Part shown: positions 53,144 to 61,943 of the stretch, one piece after another
How the letters are laid out: every line of letters starts with the position of its first letter
Position numbering within the stretch: position 1 is the first letter of the stretch
Assembly (NCBI RefSeq): GCF_001043975.1
Contig: NZ_LABY01000184.1
Span: 1-64,000 of the forward strand
Direction of reading: 5' to 3'
Length of the DNA: 64,000 bases
DNA from: Methylobacterium variabile
GTDB lineage: Bacteria; Pseudomonadota; Alphaproteobacteria; Rhizobiales; Beijerinckiaceae
Notes under the pieces: model-generated
Databases searched by the model: none
What the model was told of the DNA's origin: nothing
Seen by the model: the letters and a program-made list of their open reading frames with translations, nothing else
Program-made: the position numbers and the translations under genes

Positions 53144-54577
53144 TTATCCGGCCTCGTCCGGCAGCGGGGCCTGCGCGACGGCAAACTCGATCGCAGATGC
53201 TGATGACGTGGTCGGTCTCCCGCGGCTCTGACCAGGACGAGTGGACGGGGCTTGGCATTCAACGCCGAAGTGCCTGTCCTTCCCCGCGGGCTGGCCTTCC
53301 TGCGCACGCAGGAAGCGGGCATGGCGTTTCTCGATGTCCGAGAGGTCCTGGGGGTCGTCGATGCTGCGCCGTGCCGCGGCCACGGCCAGATCCGCGTGCC
53401 TGCGAAGCTCGGCGACGCGGTCGGTCGAACGCTCGACCTCCGCGACGCGGCACAGAACGTCGAGCAGGCGCCCGAGCACGTGCACCGAGCCGGCGGCGTT
53501 CTGGCGGATCATGTGGAACATGGCGTCGCACAGCCCGCCGTAGTCTGTCACCGGGTGAAGGAGCACGATGCGGCCGTCCCGGTCGACCGCCCCGGTGGGC
53601 AGGTAGCGCGGCGCGATGCGGCAGAGCGCATCGCCCAGGTGATCGAGGACACTCCCCGCCGTCATCGGGTCGTTGATTCCCGGCGAGAGCGCCCGCACGG
53701 CGATCTCGACGAGTTGCCGCACCGAGTATTCCAGATCCTGCAGGGCGGCAGGGCGTCGTCCGAAGACGAGCGCACGCGCCACGGCTTCCGGCGCCTCGTC
53801 GACGGGAGCCGAGAGAAACGCGACCGGGAAGCCCGTCGGCACGTAGTCCCCCGGTCGCACCCGCAAGGCGACGACGATCCCGCGGTCTCGTGCCCAATCC
53901 GCCAGACTGTCGGCATCGACGGCCTGAAGGTAGCCGCCCTGCGCCGCCGCCACGGGAGCACCGCCCGGGGTCTCGGACGGAGCCGTCACGTCCGGCGCTT
54001 CGCGAGTCCGTGCCTCCACGGCCTCGCAGAGGTCGTGGTGGACGGCGTCAACCACCGTCTCGACGTTGATGCTGGTGGCGATGTGGTGGACGAACCAGAC
54101 CAGGGTGGCGAGCGAGAGGAGCGCGAGCGCGATGGCACCGCTGATCGCGAGGTGCGGAACGAAGGGACTCTCCTGCACCGTGCGGACCGTGCGCAGGACC
54201 ATCAGTGCGTAGGCGAAAGTACCGAGGAAGATGCCGAGCACGACTTGGTTGCGGGCGTCGCGCACGAAGTTGCGCAGGAGCCGCGGTCCCATCTGGTTGG
54301 AGGCGAGCGTCAGGGCCGCGATGGTGATCGAGAAGGTCGTTCCCGCCACCCCGATGGTCGAGGAGGCGACGGCACTGAGGAGCGCCCGCGCGCCCTCGGC
54401 GCCCCCCGAATAGCCCCAGTTCGCGTCGGGCGAGGAAGCGTCGTAGCCGGCGATGTGGGCCGTCTCGAGCCAGACCGCGAGTTGCGCCAGCGCCAGGCTG
54501 CCGAGGACGATGAGGGCCGGGCGCAGCCAGAACTGATCGCCTAGGGCCTCGATCCAGGCGCGGAGCCGCGACCTCAA
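53144..54577 (-). CDS. DUF2254 membrane protein (copy 2) with kup-derived tail
   Basis: 477 residues from TTG 54575-54577 (overlapping the MscS stop, as in copy 1). The body is almost identical to the copy-1 protein (IEALGDQFWLRPALIVLG, LSPGINDPMTAGSVLDHLGD). Its C-terminus differs: the stop codon has been lost and the frame runs on through the old kup start region. About 40 residues (PSTRPGQSRGRPT, EFAVAQAPLPDEAG) align position by position with the Kup N-terminus. A longer open frame reaching 55549 is an artefact of running antisense-like through MscS. Confidence 0.85.
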   Translation of the reverse strand: MRSRLRAWIEALGDQFWLRPALIVLGSLALAQLAVWLETAHIAGYDASSPDANWGYSGGAEGARALLSAVASSTIGVAGTTFSITIAALTLASNQMGPRLLRNFVRDARNQVVLGIFLGTFAYALMVLRTVRTVQESPFVPHLAISGAIALALLSLATLVWFVHHIATSINVETVVDAVHHDLCEAVEARTREAPDVTAPSETPGGAPVAAAQGGYLQAVDADSLADWARDRGIVVALRVRPGDYVPTGFPVAFLSAPVDEAPEAVARALVFGRRPAALQDLEYSVRQLVEIAVRALSPGINDPMTAGSVLDHLGDALCRIAPRYLPTGAVDRDGRIVLLHPVTDYGGLCDAMFHMIRQNAAGSVHVLGRLLDVLCRVAEVERSTDRVAELRRHADLAVAAARRSIDDPQDLSDIEKRHARFLRAQEGQPAGKDRHFGVECQAPSTRPGQSRGRPTTSSASAIEFAVAQAPLPDEAG

Positions 54578-55533
54578 ACCCGCTCCTCCTCGCGCCGGGC
54601 CTCGTCCTCCCGCTGCACCCGCCACCGGGGCCGGGGCGGGCTCGTCCCCTCGGGCCAGCCCTCGCGCTGGCGGGAGCGGTCGCCGTCCGTCTCCTCGGTC
54701 TGATCGTGCAGGAGCACCTGGCTCGTCGGATAGGGAAGGTCGATGCCGGCTTCCGTCAACGCCTCCTTCACGTTGGCGATGGCGTGGTCGAGAGCGTCGA
54801 CGGCGTCCCGGCGCCGGGGCGGATCGATCCACAACCGAGCCGTCATATCGACGCCGGCCGCCCCGAGGCCGGTGACCAGCGCCTCCGGCGGCGGGTCGGC
54901 GAGCACGCCTTCCGTCGCGCGCAGGGCCTCGACGATGACCCGGCGCGCTTGGCGGATGTCGTCGCCATTGCCGATGGTGAGCGGGAAGGCGAGCCGGCGC
55001 TTCTCGTGCGCGGTGATGACGGTGATCTTGTCGACGAACAGAGTGGCGTTCGGGATCAGCACGCGCTGATTGTCGTAGGTGCGCAGCACTGTCGCCCGCA
55101 CCCAGACATCCTCGACCGTGCCCTCGTGCGAGCCGGCCCGGATCTGGTCGCCGATGACGAAGGGGCGCGTCAGGAGGATCAGGATGCCGGCGAGCAGATT
55201 CTGGAGCACGTCGCGGAAGGCGAAGCCGATGGCGACGCCGCCGATGCCGAGCAGGTTGAACAAGTCGGCGGCCGAGACCGATGGGAACGCCACCGAGGCG
55301 GCGATCAGGAACGACACCAAGATGGTCACGCCGCCGGCGATGCGCCCGAGCACCGCGGCGGATCCGGGCGAGGCGTCGCGCAGTGCGGCAGCCCGGCGCA
55401 CGCCGGCCCGGACGCCCCGGGCCACCAGCAGGCCGAGGCCGAACAGGACAAGAGCGACGGCGAGCCCCGGCAGAAGGGCGACGCTCGCACGGCCGAGCTG
55501 TTCCAGACGTGCGAGAGCTTCCGAGAATATCAT
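54574..55533 (-). CDS. MscS-family mechanosensitive channel (copy 2)
   Basis: 319 residues, nearly identical to the copy at 6704-7666, with the same three membrane helices, pore segment (GIGGVAIGFAFRDVLQNLLA) and beta domain. Differences cluster at the ends (ARLEQLGRAS; shorter charged tail). Two such similar channels in one genome region imply either a recent duplication or gene conversion. It overlaps the DUF2254 start. Confidence 0.92.
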   Translation of the reverse strand: MIFSEALARLEQLGRASVALLPGLAVALVLFGLGLLVARGVRAGVRRAAALRDASPGSAAVLGRIAGGVTILVSFLIAASVAFPSVSAADLFNLLGIGGVAIGFAFRDVLQNLLAGILILLTRPFVIGDQIRAGSHEGTVEDVWVRATVLRTYDNQRVLIPNATLFVDKITVITAHEKRRLAFPLTIGNGDDIRQARRVIVEALRATEGVLADPPPEALVTGLGAAGVDMTARLWIDPPRRRDAVDALDHAIANVKEALTEAGIDLPYPTSQVLLHDQTEETDGDRSRQREGWPEGTSPPRPRWRVQREDEARREEERV

Positions 55534-55635
55534 GGCTGCTCTTGATCATGAGGAAGCCGCCGGACGCGTGGCTGGCATCCGGCGGCGCCTTAGTCCACCA
55601 CGGCGAACGTGGGTCTCAATGATGGTCTCTGACGG

Positions 55636-55899
55636 TCAGCGACGGGGCCCGCCGGTCGTCTGACCGTATTGCTGGCCCCTCGCTCCGCGCGACGGCATTC
55701 CGGCATTGCCGCGACTCGCGGATCCCTGCCGCATCCGGTGGCGACGCATATGGCGATGCGACATGCGGACCTGGACGAGGTTGGTATCAACACCGCTTGT
55801 CATGCCGGCCGGCGCTGCGGGCATGGCCTGCGACGGGACAGCCAGGGAGCAGAAGCCGAGGCCGGCGAGCAATGCGGTGGCGACGATCGTACGCTTCAT
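55636..55899 (-). CDS. small exported Arg/Met/Gly-rich protein (copy 2)
   Basis: 87 residues with the same signal peptide as the protein at 7769-8032 (MKRTIVATALLAGLGFCSLA). The mature part is HMRRHRMRQGSASRGNAGMP and onwards. It lies 27 bases downstream of the PRC-barrel gene on the same strand, so here the pair can be cotranscribed. Function unknown. Confidence 0.75.
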   Translation of the reverse strand: MKRTIVATALLAGLGFCSLAVPSQAMPAAPAGMTSGVDTNLVQVRMSHRHMRRHRMRQGSASRGNAGMPSRGARGQQYGQTTGGPRR

Positions 55900-55926
55900 G
55901 ATGGTGTCTCCTGTTTTCGGATTGTC

Positions 55927-56376
55927 TCAGCTCTTCTTCTTCGAGTATTCGAATTTCGGTGCGTTCTTCAGCGTATCCTTGTCGGTATTGGCATGGACCG
56001 CCCACTTGCCGTCCTTGTTGCCGATGGCCAGGGTCGAGGGATCGAGCACGACGTAGCTCTCGCCGAGGCCGAGGAAGCCGCCGACGCTGACGACGACGCC
56101 GGTGATCGTCTTGCCGTTCTCGATGACGAGATCCTCGACCTCGCCGACATTCTCGTTCTTGTTGTTGTACACGGTGGTGCCGACGAGCTTCGACGACATC
56201 ACGTCGGCCGGCTTGACGGTCACGTATTTCAGCTTGACCGTCGCCGTGTCAGCCATCTTCATTCCCGTGTCCGGGGAAGACGCTGGCGCGGTCGCCGATG
56301 GTGTGGGAGTCTGGGCAAGGACCGGGGCCGCAATGCAGCCGAGCGCGAGCGCAGCCAGCACGGTGATTTTAGACAT
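55927..56376 (-). CDS. exported PRC-barrel domain protein (intact duplicate)
   Basis: 149 residues. It has a signal peptide (MSKITVLAALALGCIAAPVL, cleavage after LAQ), a short Pro/Ala/Thr linker and one PRC-barrel domain (SSKLVGTTVYNNKNENVGEV, DLVIENGKTITGVVVSVGGF, LGESYVVLDPSTLAI). Paralogue of 48282-48800, whose motif string is almost the same. GGGAGG nine bases before the ATG supports this start. It is the first gene of the block PRC-barrel, 87-residue protein, MscS, DUF2254. Confidence 0.88.
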   Translation of the reverse strand: MSKITVLAALALGCIAAPVLAQTPTPSATAPASSPDTGMKMADTATVKLKYVTVKPADVMSSKLVGTTVYNNKNENVGEVEDLVIENGKTITGVVVSVGGFLGLGESYVVLDPSTLAIGNKDGKWAVHANTDKDTLKNAPKFEYSKKKS

Positions 56377-56801
56377 TGACGGCCTCCCTTGATCCAGCTT
56401 GGTTTGCGAGTCTGGTACGCGTCTGCAGTCTTTCCCACGGACACCGGACTCGGTCACAAACGTGCGCGTGGCGGGAATGTTCAGCAAAAATTCAGGATCT
56501 CTCGAATTCGGCCGCTGCGGATAGACTGTTCCCGGCGTGCTGAGACAGCCGGGATGAAGGCCGGATTGATCCGCATGTCGCACTGTCGCGACGCCGATCG
56601 ACCGTCGGTTCGGCGGCACGGCCGGGAACCACATCGATCGGCAAAGGCTTGCCTGTCGATGTCGGCAGCTTACGAGAGCGACGGCTCCATCACCGGCATG
56701 GACCGCAGGCGAGACCGTTCCTGCGGCCGGGTCGGACATCCACGACAGGCGTGGTCCGCCGACGGCCATGTCAGGGTGAGCGTTTTCGTGAGTGCCTCAT
56801 C

Positions 56802-57338
56802 ATGTTCTTCGACACCTGGTCCGGCCTGGCGCGGGTGGTGATCGTCGGCCCGCTGGCGTATGTCGCCCTCGTCCTGTTCCTCCGGATCTCTGGCAAGCGG
56901 ACCCTGACGAAGCTCAACGCTTTCGATTTGGTCGTCACGGTGGCGCTCGGCTCGACCCTGTCCTCCATCGTTCTGATGAAGTCGGTGGCGCTGCTCGAGG
57001 GCGTGCTCGCCCTCGCGACGCTGATCGCGCTGCAATACCTGATCACGTGGTCGAGCGTGCGATCATCCTTGATCGAAGGGCTGGTCAAGGCCGAACCGAC
57101 TTTGCTTGCCCGCGACGGAGAACTGCTCACGGGAGCGATGCGCCGGCAGCGCGTCACCCGGGACGACATCCTCTCTGCCTTGCGGTCCGAGGGGTTGGAC
57201 GACCTCTCACAGGCCGCGGCTGTCGTGCTCGAAACGGACGGCTCGATCAGCGTGCTCAAGGCTTCGTCGGACCGGACGCCCGGTGTGATGGGCGTTCCGC
57301 AGCCGGAGACGCCGTCGCGTCGGCCGGGACGGGCTTGA
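56802..57338 (+). CDS. YetF/DUF421 membrane protein
   Basis: 178 residues. There are three N-terminal membrane helices (ARVVIVGPLAYVALVLFLRI, FDLVVTVALGSTLSSIVLM, ALATLIALQYLITW), then the DUF421 soluble domain (EPTLLARDGELLTGAMRRQR, VTRDDILSALRSEGLDDLSQ, VVLETDGSISVL). This is the YetF family found in spore and stress contexts, with unknown activity. The ATG at 56802 gives the usual short N-terminus. The next gene starts 43 bases later. Confidence 0.87.
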   Translation: MFFDTWSGLARVVIVGPLAYVALVLFLRISGKRTLTKLNAFDLVVTVALGSTLSSIVLMKSVALLEGVLALATLIALQYLITWSSVRSSLIEGLVKAEPTLLARDGELLTGAMRRQRVTRDDILSALRSEGLDDLSQAAAVVLETDGSISVLKASSDRTPGVMGVPQPETPSRRPGRA

Positions 57339-57381
57339 CGGCACTGTCGCGACGCTCGCAGCGTAAGCACAAGGGTGACCC

Positions 57382-58659
57382 GTGATCTCGATCTTCGATC
57401 TCGCTGCGCTGCTCCTCACCCTCTCGGCGTTGTTCGGCTGGTTGAACCATCGCTTTTTGCGGTTGCCCCACACCATCGGTCTGCTCGTGATGGGCCTGGC
57501 GGCCTCGCTCGCCCTCATCGCCCTCGACCTCGCCTTCCCGGACCAGCACCTCTACGAGGACCTCACGCGGGTGCTCCGGCAGGTCGACTTCACCGATGTG
57601 GTAATGAACGGCATGCTGGCCTTCCTGCTCTTTGCTGGGGCCATGAGCCTCGACCTGCGGGCTCTGCGTGACCGGGCCTGGCCGGTGGCGACGCTCGCCC
57701 TCCTCGGCACCCTGATCTCGACCGGCCTCGTTGGCGGCGCGTTCTGGGCGGCCTCGCAGGCCATTGGGCAGGCGATTCCCTTGCCATGGGCGCTTGTATT
57801 CGGCGCCCTCATCAGCCCGACCGATCCGGTGGCGGTGCTCGCCACGCTGAAGAACGTGAAGGTGCCCGAGGCGCTGGAGATCGAGATGCAGGGCGAGGCC
57901 CTCTTCAACGACGGCGTCGGCATCGTGCTGTTCACGGTCCTCGTGGCCTTCGCGGCCGGGGCGGGGGCTGAGGCCACCAGCATTGGCGGCATTGCCAAGC
58001 TCCTCCTGCACGAGGCCGGCGGCGGCCTCACCCTCGGGGTGGCGACCGGCTATTTGGCCTATCGCGCCATGCGCGCCATCGACGACTTTCCCGTCGAGGT
58101 GCTCATCACCCTGGCGCTGGTCGCCGGTACCTACGCGCTCGCCCAGAAGCTCGGGGCTAGCGGTCCCCTGGCGGTGGTCGCAGCGGGATTGCTGGTCGGC
58201 GACCGGGCCCCACGCGATGCGATGAGCGAGCGGACGCAAGGCTACGTCTCCTCGCTCTGGACGCTGATCGACGAGGTGCTGAACTCGGTTCTGTTCCTCC
58301 TGATCGGGCTGGAGGTCCTGGTGCTGCGCTTCGCAGCGAGCGGGCTGGTGCTCGCCGCCTGCGCTGTACCCATCGTGCTCCTCGCCCGGCTCGCGGCGGT
58401 CTCGATGCCGCTGCTGGTCTTCCGTTGGGGCGGACACCTCTCGGCGCGCAACGTGCCGTTCCTGACCTGGGCGGGGGTGCGCGGCGGCATCTCGGTGGCG
58501 CTCGCGCTGTCGGTTCCGGAGAATGCAGCGAAACCGGCTCTCCTCGCGGCGACCTACGCGGTCGTGCTGTTCACCATCGTGGTGCAGGGCTCGACGCTCG
58601 GCATGGTTGCGCGGCGGACGCTTCGCGAGGGCCAGGACGATCGGAGCCGGCCGACCTGA
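57382..58659 (+). CDS. CPA1-type Na+/H+ antiporter
   Basis: 425 residues with about 12 membrane helices. Transport motifs are present: FGALISPTDPVAVLATLKN, EALFNDGVGIVLFTVLVAFA (paired acidic residue region), and AGVRGGISVALALSVP. These match NhaP/CPA1 sodium-proton exchangers. It would expel Na+ (or K+) in exchange for protons. The start is GTG 57382 after AAGGG. Confidence 0.92.
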   Translation: MISIFDLAALLLTLSALFGWLNHRFLRLPHTIGLLVMGLAASLALIALDLAFPDQHLYEDLTRVLRQVDFTDVVMNGMLAFLLFAGAMSLDLRALRDRAWPVATLALLGTLISTGLVGGAFWAASQAIGQAIPLPWALVFGALISPTDPVAVLATLKNVKVPEALEIEMQGEALFNDGVGIVLFTVLVAFAAGAGAEATSIGGIAKLLLHEAGGGLTLGVATGYLAYRAMRAIDDFPVEVLITLALVAGTYALAQKLGASGPLAVVAAGLLVGDRAPRDAMSERTQGYVSSLWTLIDEVLNSVLFLLIGLEVLVLRFAASGLVLAACAVPIVLLARLAAVSMPLLVFRWGGHLSARNVPFLTWAGVRGGISVALALSVPENAAKPALLAATYAVVLFTIVVQGSTLGMVARRTLREGQDDRSRPT

Positions 58660-58690
58660 CGACGTCGGGACTGGTCAGACCGCACCTTTC

Positions 58691-59488
58691 TCAATAATCA
58701 CCTTCGTCCGGGATGTTCAGCAGGTCGCCGCAGGCCTTGCAGTGTACGGCGTCCGGCTCGTGGCGCTGCAGCCCGCAGGCCTCGCAGGGGAAGCGCACCT
58801 TGTAGGGGCGGAACACCACCTGGGCGAGGCGGAAGAACAGCGTCACGCCGCAGATCATGACGAAGACCGAGAGCAGCCGGCCGGTCGCCCCCGGGAGGGT
58901 AATGTCGCCGTAGCCGGTGGTCGTGAGCGACGTGACCGTGAAGTACAGGGCGTCGACCGGTGTCTGGATTGCCGGATTGCCGCCGTGTTGCGTGGCGTAG
59001 ACGATGCCCGTCATGACGAAGACGAACACCACGAGGTTGGTCGCGGCCAGGATCGCATCCTCGTTCCGGCGGAACAGGTCGCTGTCCTTCCGCAATCTCT
59101 CCAGCAGGTGGTAGGTGCGCAGCAGCCGCAGCGTGCGCAGAATGCGCAGGAAGCCGACGCCCTCGACGAGAACGGGGGCGAGGAACGAGGCTACCGCCAC
59201 GAGGTCCGTCCAGGTGCTCAGGTGACGGAACTCGCGCAGCGGGGCGCGGCTGACGACGAGGCGGGCGGCGAAGTCGAGCAGGACGCACAGGCCTACCGCC
59301 ACGTCGCAGGCGACGATCCACGGTGACAGCGGCAGGAACGAAGTGGCGACCACGAAGGCGACGGTCGCCACGTCGAATACGAGCAGGGCGTAGCGGAAGC
59401 GGTGCGCGCCCGGCGCGTCGCCCTCGTAGAGCTCGCGGAGTTTCGCGACGGGCGTCGCCGTCGAAAGTCGGTGTGCAAGGGGCGACAT
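58691..59488 (-). CDS. voltage-gated-like K+ channel with a zinc-ribbon tail
   Basis: 265 residues. About six membrane segments, with an S4-like helix (GFLRILRTLRLLRTYHLLER), and the K+ selectivity filter in SLTTTGYGDITLPG before the last helix. The C-terminal roughly 35 residues contain CEACGLQRHEPDAVHCKACG, a four-Cys zinc-ribbon-like motif. Such a tail is unusual beside a pore domain. It converges with the antiporter gene and lies downstream of nhaA on the same strand. Confidence 0.88.
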   Translation of the reverse strand: MSPLAHRLSTATPVAKLRELYEGDAPGAHRFRYALLVFDVATVAFVVATSFLPLSPWIVACDVAVGLCVLLDFAARLVVSRAPLREFRHLSTWTDLVAVASFLAPVLVEGVGFLRILRTLRLLRTYHLLERLRKDSDLFRRNEDAILAATNLVVFVFVMTGIVYATQHGGNPAIQTPVDALYFTVTSLTTTGYGDITLPGATGRLLSVFVMICGVTLFFRLAQVVFRPYKVRFPCEACGLQRHEPDAVHCKACGDLLNIPDEGDY

Positions 59489-59515
59489 CGGAATCCCGCG
59501 GCGACCGTGTCCGCC

Positions 59516-60724
59516 TCAGCGTCGGGACGCTCGGGCCGGGGCGAACCGCAGCACCAGCGCCCCGGCGGCCATGCAGGCGAGGGAGCCGATCAGCACGCCG
59601 ACCTTGGTCTCGGCCTCAAGCTCCGGCGCGTTCGCGAAGGCGAGCAGGCCGATGAACAGGCTCATCGTGAAGCCGACGCCGCAGAGGAGCGAGACGCCGT
59701 AGACCTGCGCCCAGGTCGTATGGGCCGGCCGCTGCGCCAGCCCGAACCTCACCGCGGCGAGGACGAGACTGAACACGCCGACCTGCTTGCCCACGAACAG
59801 TCCGAGCGCCACGCCGAGCGTAACTGGATCGAGCAGCATGGCCGACTTGAACCCAGCCAGGGACACGCCGGCATTGGCGAAGCCGAAGACCGGCAGGATG
59901 AGGTAGGCCGACCAGGGATGGACCGCGTGCTCCAGGATGTGCAGCGGCGAGGTTGGGTCGTCCGGCTTGCCGACGCTGAGGCGCAGCGGGATTGTCAACG
60001 CGAGCAACACGCCGGCGATGGTCGCGTGGACGCCGGACTTGAGCACGAACACCCACAGAACCACGCCGAGCAACAGGTAGGGCCACAGCCGTGCCACGCC
60101 GGCCCTGTTCAGCCCGTAGAGGACCGTGAGCGTGAGGCCTGCGCCGCCGAGCATCGCAAGCGACAGGTCGGCGGTGTAGAACGCCGCGATGATGACCACG
60201 GCGCCCAGGTCGTCGATGATGGCCAGCGCCGTCAGGAAGACCTTCAGGGAGACCGGCACCCTGGGGCCGAGCAGCGCCAGCACGCCGAGGGCGAACGCGA
60301 TATCGGTGGCGGCCGGGATGGCCCAGCCCCGCAGGGTCTCGGGCGAGTTCCAGTTCACGGCGACGTAGACGAGGGCCGGCGCGGCCATGCCGCCGAGCGC
60401 CGCAAGCCCCGGCAGCACGCGGTCGGGCCAGGTGCGCAAGCGCCCGTCGAGCACCTCGCGCTTGATCTCTAGCCCGACGAGCAGGAAGAACACCGCCATC
60501 AGGGCGTCGTTGATCCAGTGCAGGACCGAGAGCGGGCCGAGATAGGCCTTGAGCGCGGCGAAGTAGGTGTCCGCCAGCGGCGTGTTGGCCACCACCAGCG
60601 CGAGCGCCGCGCTCGCCATCAGGACGAGGCCGCCGCCGGCCTCGCTGACGAGCATGTCGCGAAGGGCGGACAGGGGACGGCGAGGAGGCCGCGGAACGGC
60701 GTGGGTGGGCGACGGCACGGGCAC
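59516..60724 (-). CDS. nhaA: NhaA Na+/H+ antiporter
   Basis: 402 residues of the NhaA family. It has [19 protein letters not shown], the conserved [17 protein letters not shown] and [20 protein letters not shown] (Asp pair of the ion site), and [10 protein letters not shown] and [13 protein letters not shown]. It exchanges Na+ or Li+ for protons at alkaline pH. The GTG start at 60722-60724 gives a short basic N-terminus. The K+ channel gene follows 27 bases later. Confidence 0.94.
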   Translation of the reverse strand: MPVPSPTHAVPRPPRRPLSALRDMLVSEAGGGLVLMASAALALVVANTPLADTYFAALKAYLGPLSVLHWINDALMAVFFLLVGLEIKREVLDGRLRTWPDRVLPGLAALGGMAAPALVYVAVNWNSPETLRGWAIPAATDIAFALGVLALLGPRVPVSLKVFLTALAIIDDLGAVVIIAAFYTADLSLAMLGGAGLTLTVLYGLNRAGVARLWPYLLLGVVLWVFVLKSGVHATIAGVLLALTIPLRLSVGKPDDPTSPLHILEHAVHPWSAYLILPVFGFANAGVSLAGFKSAMLLDPVTLGVALGLFVGKQVGVFSLVLAAVRFGLAQRPAHTTWAQVYGVSLLCGVGFTMSLFIGLLAFANAPELEAETKVGVLIGSLACMAAGALVLRFAPARASRR

Positions 60725-61330
60725 GGATCTCCGGGCGCTGGCGGCCCGACCAGCGCTCGTCCTGCCGGTCCGACCGACGGACCGCGCACCCTGCCTAGGC
60801 TATCGCATCGAAGCCCGGCACGCACAACCCGCTCCCCGCCGGATCCACATGCCGGTGGGGTACCCGCCGGTTCGTCGCGCCGACTGACGCCGCCATGCTT
60901 GTCCCGCATTATTTGCCGGGTTTGGCAAGGAAAGCCCCGATCCATGGGGATACGAAGCTCGATCCGTTTGATGGGAACCGCGGTGTCGAGGGTGGTCGGA
61001 CGATGAGCGCGCCGTCACTCAAGCGGGTTTTCGACTTCCGGCCCTCGCTCGCTTTCCTCCTCATTTGCCAGCCATAGTTACCGGACCTGCGGAGGCTGAG
61101 CCATGACGCATCCCGACGAGATCGGCATGTGACGAAAACCTCGCAGCCGCGCGACGAAGTGGCTCGTGGCGGCACTCCAAGAGAAGGAAAGCGCGGCACC
61201 CACCGTGTCTTTCGTTATGTCTTTTGGGTCTCCGTGGGCCGGAAGTGTGGCACCGCCCGTCGCTCGTGCGCGGACGGTGTGACCAACCTGTGGATCCCCT
61301 GGGCCCGCCGACCGCCGTTGAACCGCTCTT
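60725..61330. other. 606-base gap with no firm gene
   Basis: It lies between nhaA and an EAL remnant. A 60-codon frame at 60895-61077 (MSAPSLKRVFDFRPSLAFLL) is the only candidate, and no signal supports it. The nhaA promoter must be in the first part. Confidence 0.35.
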
Positions 61331-61616
61331 AGTCCCGTTCGAGAAGATCAAGATCGACCAGTCGTTCGTGCGCTCGGTCGACAGCAACGAGCAGACCGCC
61401 GCCATGGTGCGCTCGGTGCTGGGCCTCGGCCGCGGCCTCGGGCTACCGGTCCTGGCCGAGGGGGTCGAGACGGAAGCCGAGCTCGGCTTCCTCGCGGCCG
61501 AGCAATGCGGTGCCGCCCAGGGCTACCTGATGGGCCGGCCCTCGCCCATCGACCGATTCGCCCGGTACACGTACGGCACCGCGCAGCCCGGTCCCGGCGA
61601 GCGGAAGCTCGCGTGA
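61331..61616 (+). pseudogene. C-terminal remnant of an EAL phosphodiesterase domain
   Basis: About 95 codons resembling the end of the EAL domain of cyclic-di-GMP phosphodiesterases (FEKIKIDQSFVRSVDS, VLAEGVETEAELGFLAAEQC, GAAQGYLMGRPSP). The EAL motif itself and the N-terminal two-thirds are missing. The residual frame upstream (61224-61330) is unrelated. Confidence 0.7.
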
Positions 61617-61943
61617 GGTTGGCCCGCCCATGGCAACCCCTGCTGTGGCCGATGCTGCGGCAGGGCCGACGAAGCTTTTAGGTCCGGTGTTGGACGACAA
61701 GCGGCCCTTCGGGCGACCCTGACCAGAGGTCTGCAACTGGCGCAGAGCCGATCCAGCGGTTTGCAAGCACCCGACCCTTAAGTCGAATGCCGCAATACTC
61801 GTCTCCGGGCAGTCCAACGAACGACGCGACGCCCAATGATGGCCGAAGGTCGGTGATCCGCGTCACGCAAAGCCTTCCGCACACGCGAACGACCCGCGTC
61901 GGCCGTACCCCGCGGGCCGTGTGTTCCCGAGCACGATCGACCG
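61617..61943. other. gap without a recognisable gene
   Basis: 327 bases between the convergent EAL remnant and the solute-binding protein gene. No coding sequence, repeat or hairpin stands out. Confidence 0.35.

Larger units (their letters stand above)
53147..56665. repeat. segmental duplication, copy 2
   Basis: Same order and orientation as 5290-8750. The left boundary lies inside a vestige of kup: the codons for about 37 residues matching the Kup N-terminus remain at 53150-53260, and then similarity stops. The right end carries the shared GCAAAGGCTTGCCTGTCGAT near 56640-56660. In this copy the PRC-barrel gene is intact and kup is lost. Confidence 0.85.

Noticed and set aside
53144-55549. 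801-codon frame seemingly fusing MscS and DUF2254
   Set aside because: The N-terminal 300 or so residues are an out-of-frame reading of MscS. The true DUF2254 starts at TTG 54577, as in copy 1.
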